Shown here: positions 63,778-64,000 of the stretch, one piece after another
How the letters are laid out: each line of letters opens with the position of its first letter
Position numbering within the stretch: position 1 is the first letter of the stretch
DNA from: Collinsella sp.
GTDB taxonomy: Bacteria; Actinomycetota; Coriobacteriia; Coriobacteriales; Coriobacteriaceae
Length of the DNA stretch: 64,000 bases
Assembly (NCBI GenBank): GCA_031295385.1
Contig: JAUMOL010000018.1
Location: 1 to 64,000 of the forward strand
Direction of reading: 5' to 3'
The notes under the pieces: model-generated
The model's input: only the letters and a program-made list of their open reading frames with translations
Told to the model about the DNA's origin: nothing
Database searches by the model: none
Position numbers and translations under genes: made by a program

Positions 63778-64000
63778 TTAGCGCTTGATCTCGATATCGT
63801 CGAGCTTGACGTCCATGGCCTCGGTCTTGGCCTCGGCGATGTCGTCGGCAAATTCCAGAGACTTCATCATGGTCTCGACGGCGTCCTTGTGCTCCTCGAC
63901 GTTGTCGATACGCACATACACACTGCCGCCGTCAACGTCGGTGAAGTATTCGGTCGTTACGCCGCCCGAGTGTGTATAGGAAGCGTTGCGCCAAGTCTTG
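63778..64000 (-). CDS. Unknown protein, C-terminal part only
   Basis: The visible 73 residues run TWRNASYTHSGGVTTEYFTD ... VRIDNVEEHKDAVETMMKSLE and end KLDDIEIKR before TAA (63780-63778). The codon pattern is typical of the genome and a terminator follows, so it is a real gene that continues beyond the window. The end is acidic and helical (FADDIAEAKTEAMD). The start and family cannot be determined. Confidence 0.7.
   Translation of the reverse strand, partial: KTWRNASYTHSGGVTTEYFTDVDGGSVYVRIDNVEEHKDAVETMMKSLEFADDIAEAKTEAMDVKLDDIEIKR

Overview
The window looks like a high-GC anaerobic actinobacterium of the Coriobacteriia, most likely Collinsella or a close relative. This is inferred from the gene set: an [FeFe]-hydrogenase with a GltD-like partner, superoxide reductase without catalase, formate-tetrahydrofolate ligase, a FucO-type Fe-alcohol dehydrogenase, an EFR1-type ferredoxin and a secreted 'LADTG'-anchored protein. 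No rRNA or tRNA gene was seen, so the assignment rests on protein families only.

Layout. 1-240 holds the end of an IS200/IS605 transposase and its hairpin end. 793-7976 is redox metabolism: a ferredoxin/flavodoxin protein, then an apparent operon of a NuoF/GltD-like flavoprotein, the [FeFe]-hydrogenase, a lipoprotein solute-binding protein and a fused ABC permease-ATPase. 8191-20613 is mixed housekeeping: a RelB/DinJ-like protein, CPBP protease, YgiQ radical SAM, YoaK/DUF1275, fucO, M42 peptidase, an HTH-HipA-like kinase, mnmA, cysK divergent from an Rrf2 regulator, a 4-TM holin-like protein and YerC/TrpR-like. 20833-39994 is DNA metabolism: AddB-like/AddA, DnaE, a SWIM-SNF2 helicase, superoxide reductase, an NAD-synthetase-like protein that has lost its catalytic motifs, and ruvCAB behind an SOS box. 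40139-45725 holds fhs, a one-TM protein, a CDF transporter and a zinc-ribbon protein.

45845-61000 is an accessory, defence-type region. Its centre is a type I restriction-modification locus (hsdR-hsdM-hsdS, minus strand) with a tyrosine recombinase, a second hsdS on the opposite strand, and a stored hsdS half-gene. The S genes share a near-palindromic CTAAATGGCWATTTA site. One pair is a perfect 27-bp inverted repeat placed so that inversion would join a single-TRD hsdS behind hsdM to the second TRD of the opposite hsdS, which predicts phase-variable specificity. Next come an unusual methylase-plus-unknown-protein pair behind a promoter with three GGTTATNNATAACC operators, a two-repeat relic of a type I-E CRISPR array (exact 61-bp period, no cas genes), an orphan HicB, an ADP-ribosylglycohydrolase, a DUF1016/YhcG nuclease, and two paralogous 89-residue proteins that bracket the last part. 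The window ends with a secreted, cell-wall-anchored PI-PLC-like protein and the end of an unknown gene.

Intergenic DNA carries several palindromic elements, including a dispersed family built on GATCCGTTTTCCTCCGTCCC (1603, 7998, 20664) and a nested 131-nt palindrome after fucO. Long antisense ORFs are common because of the GC content and were left out.
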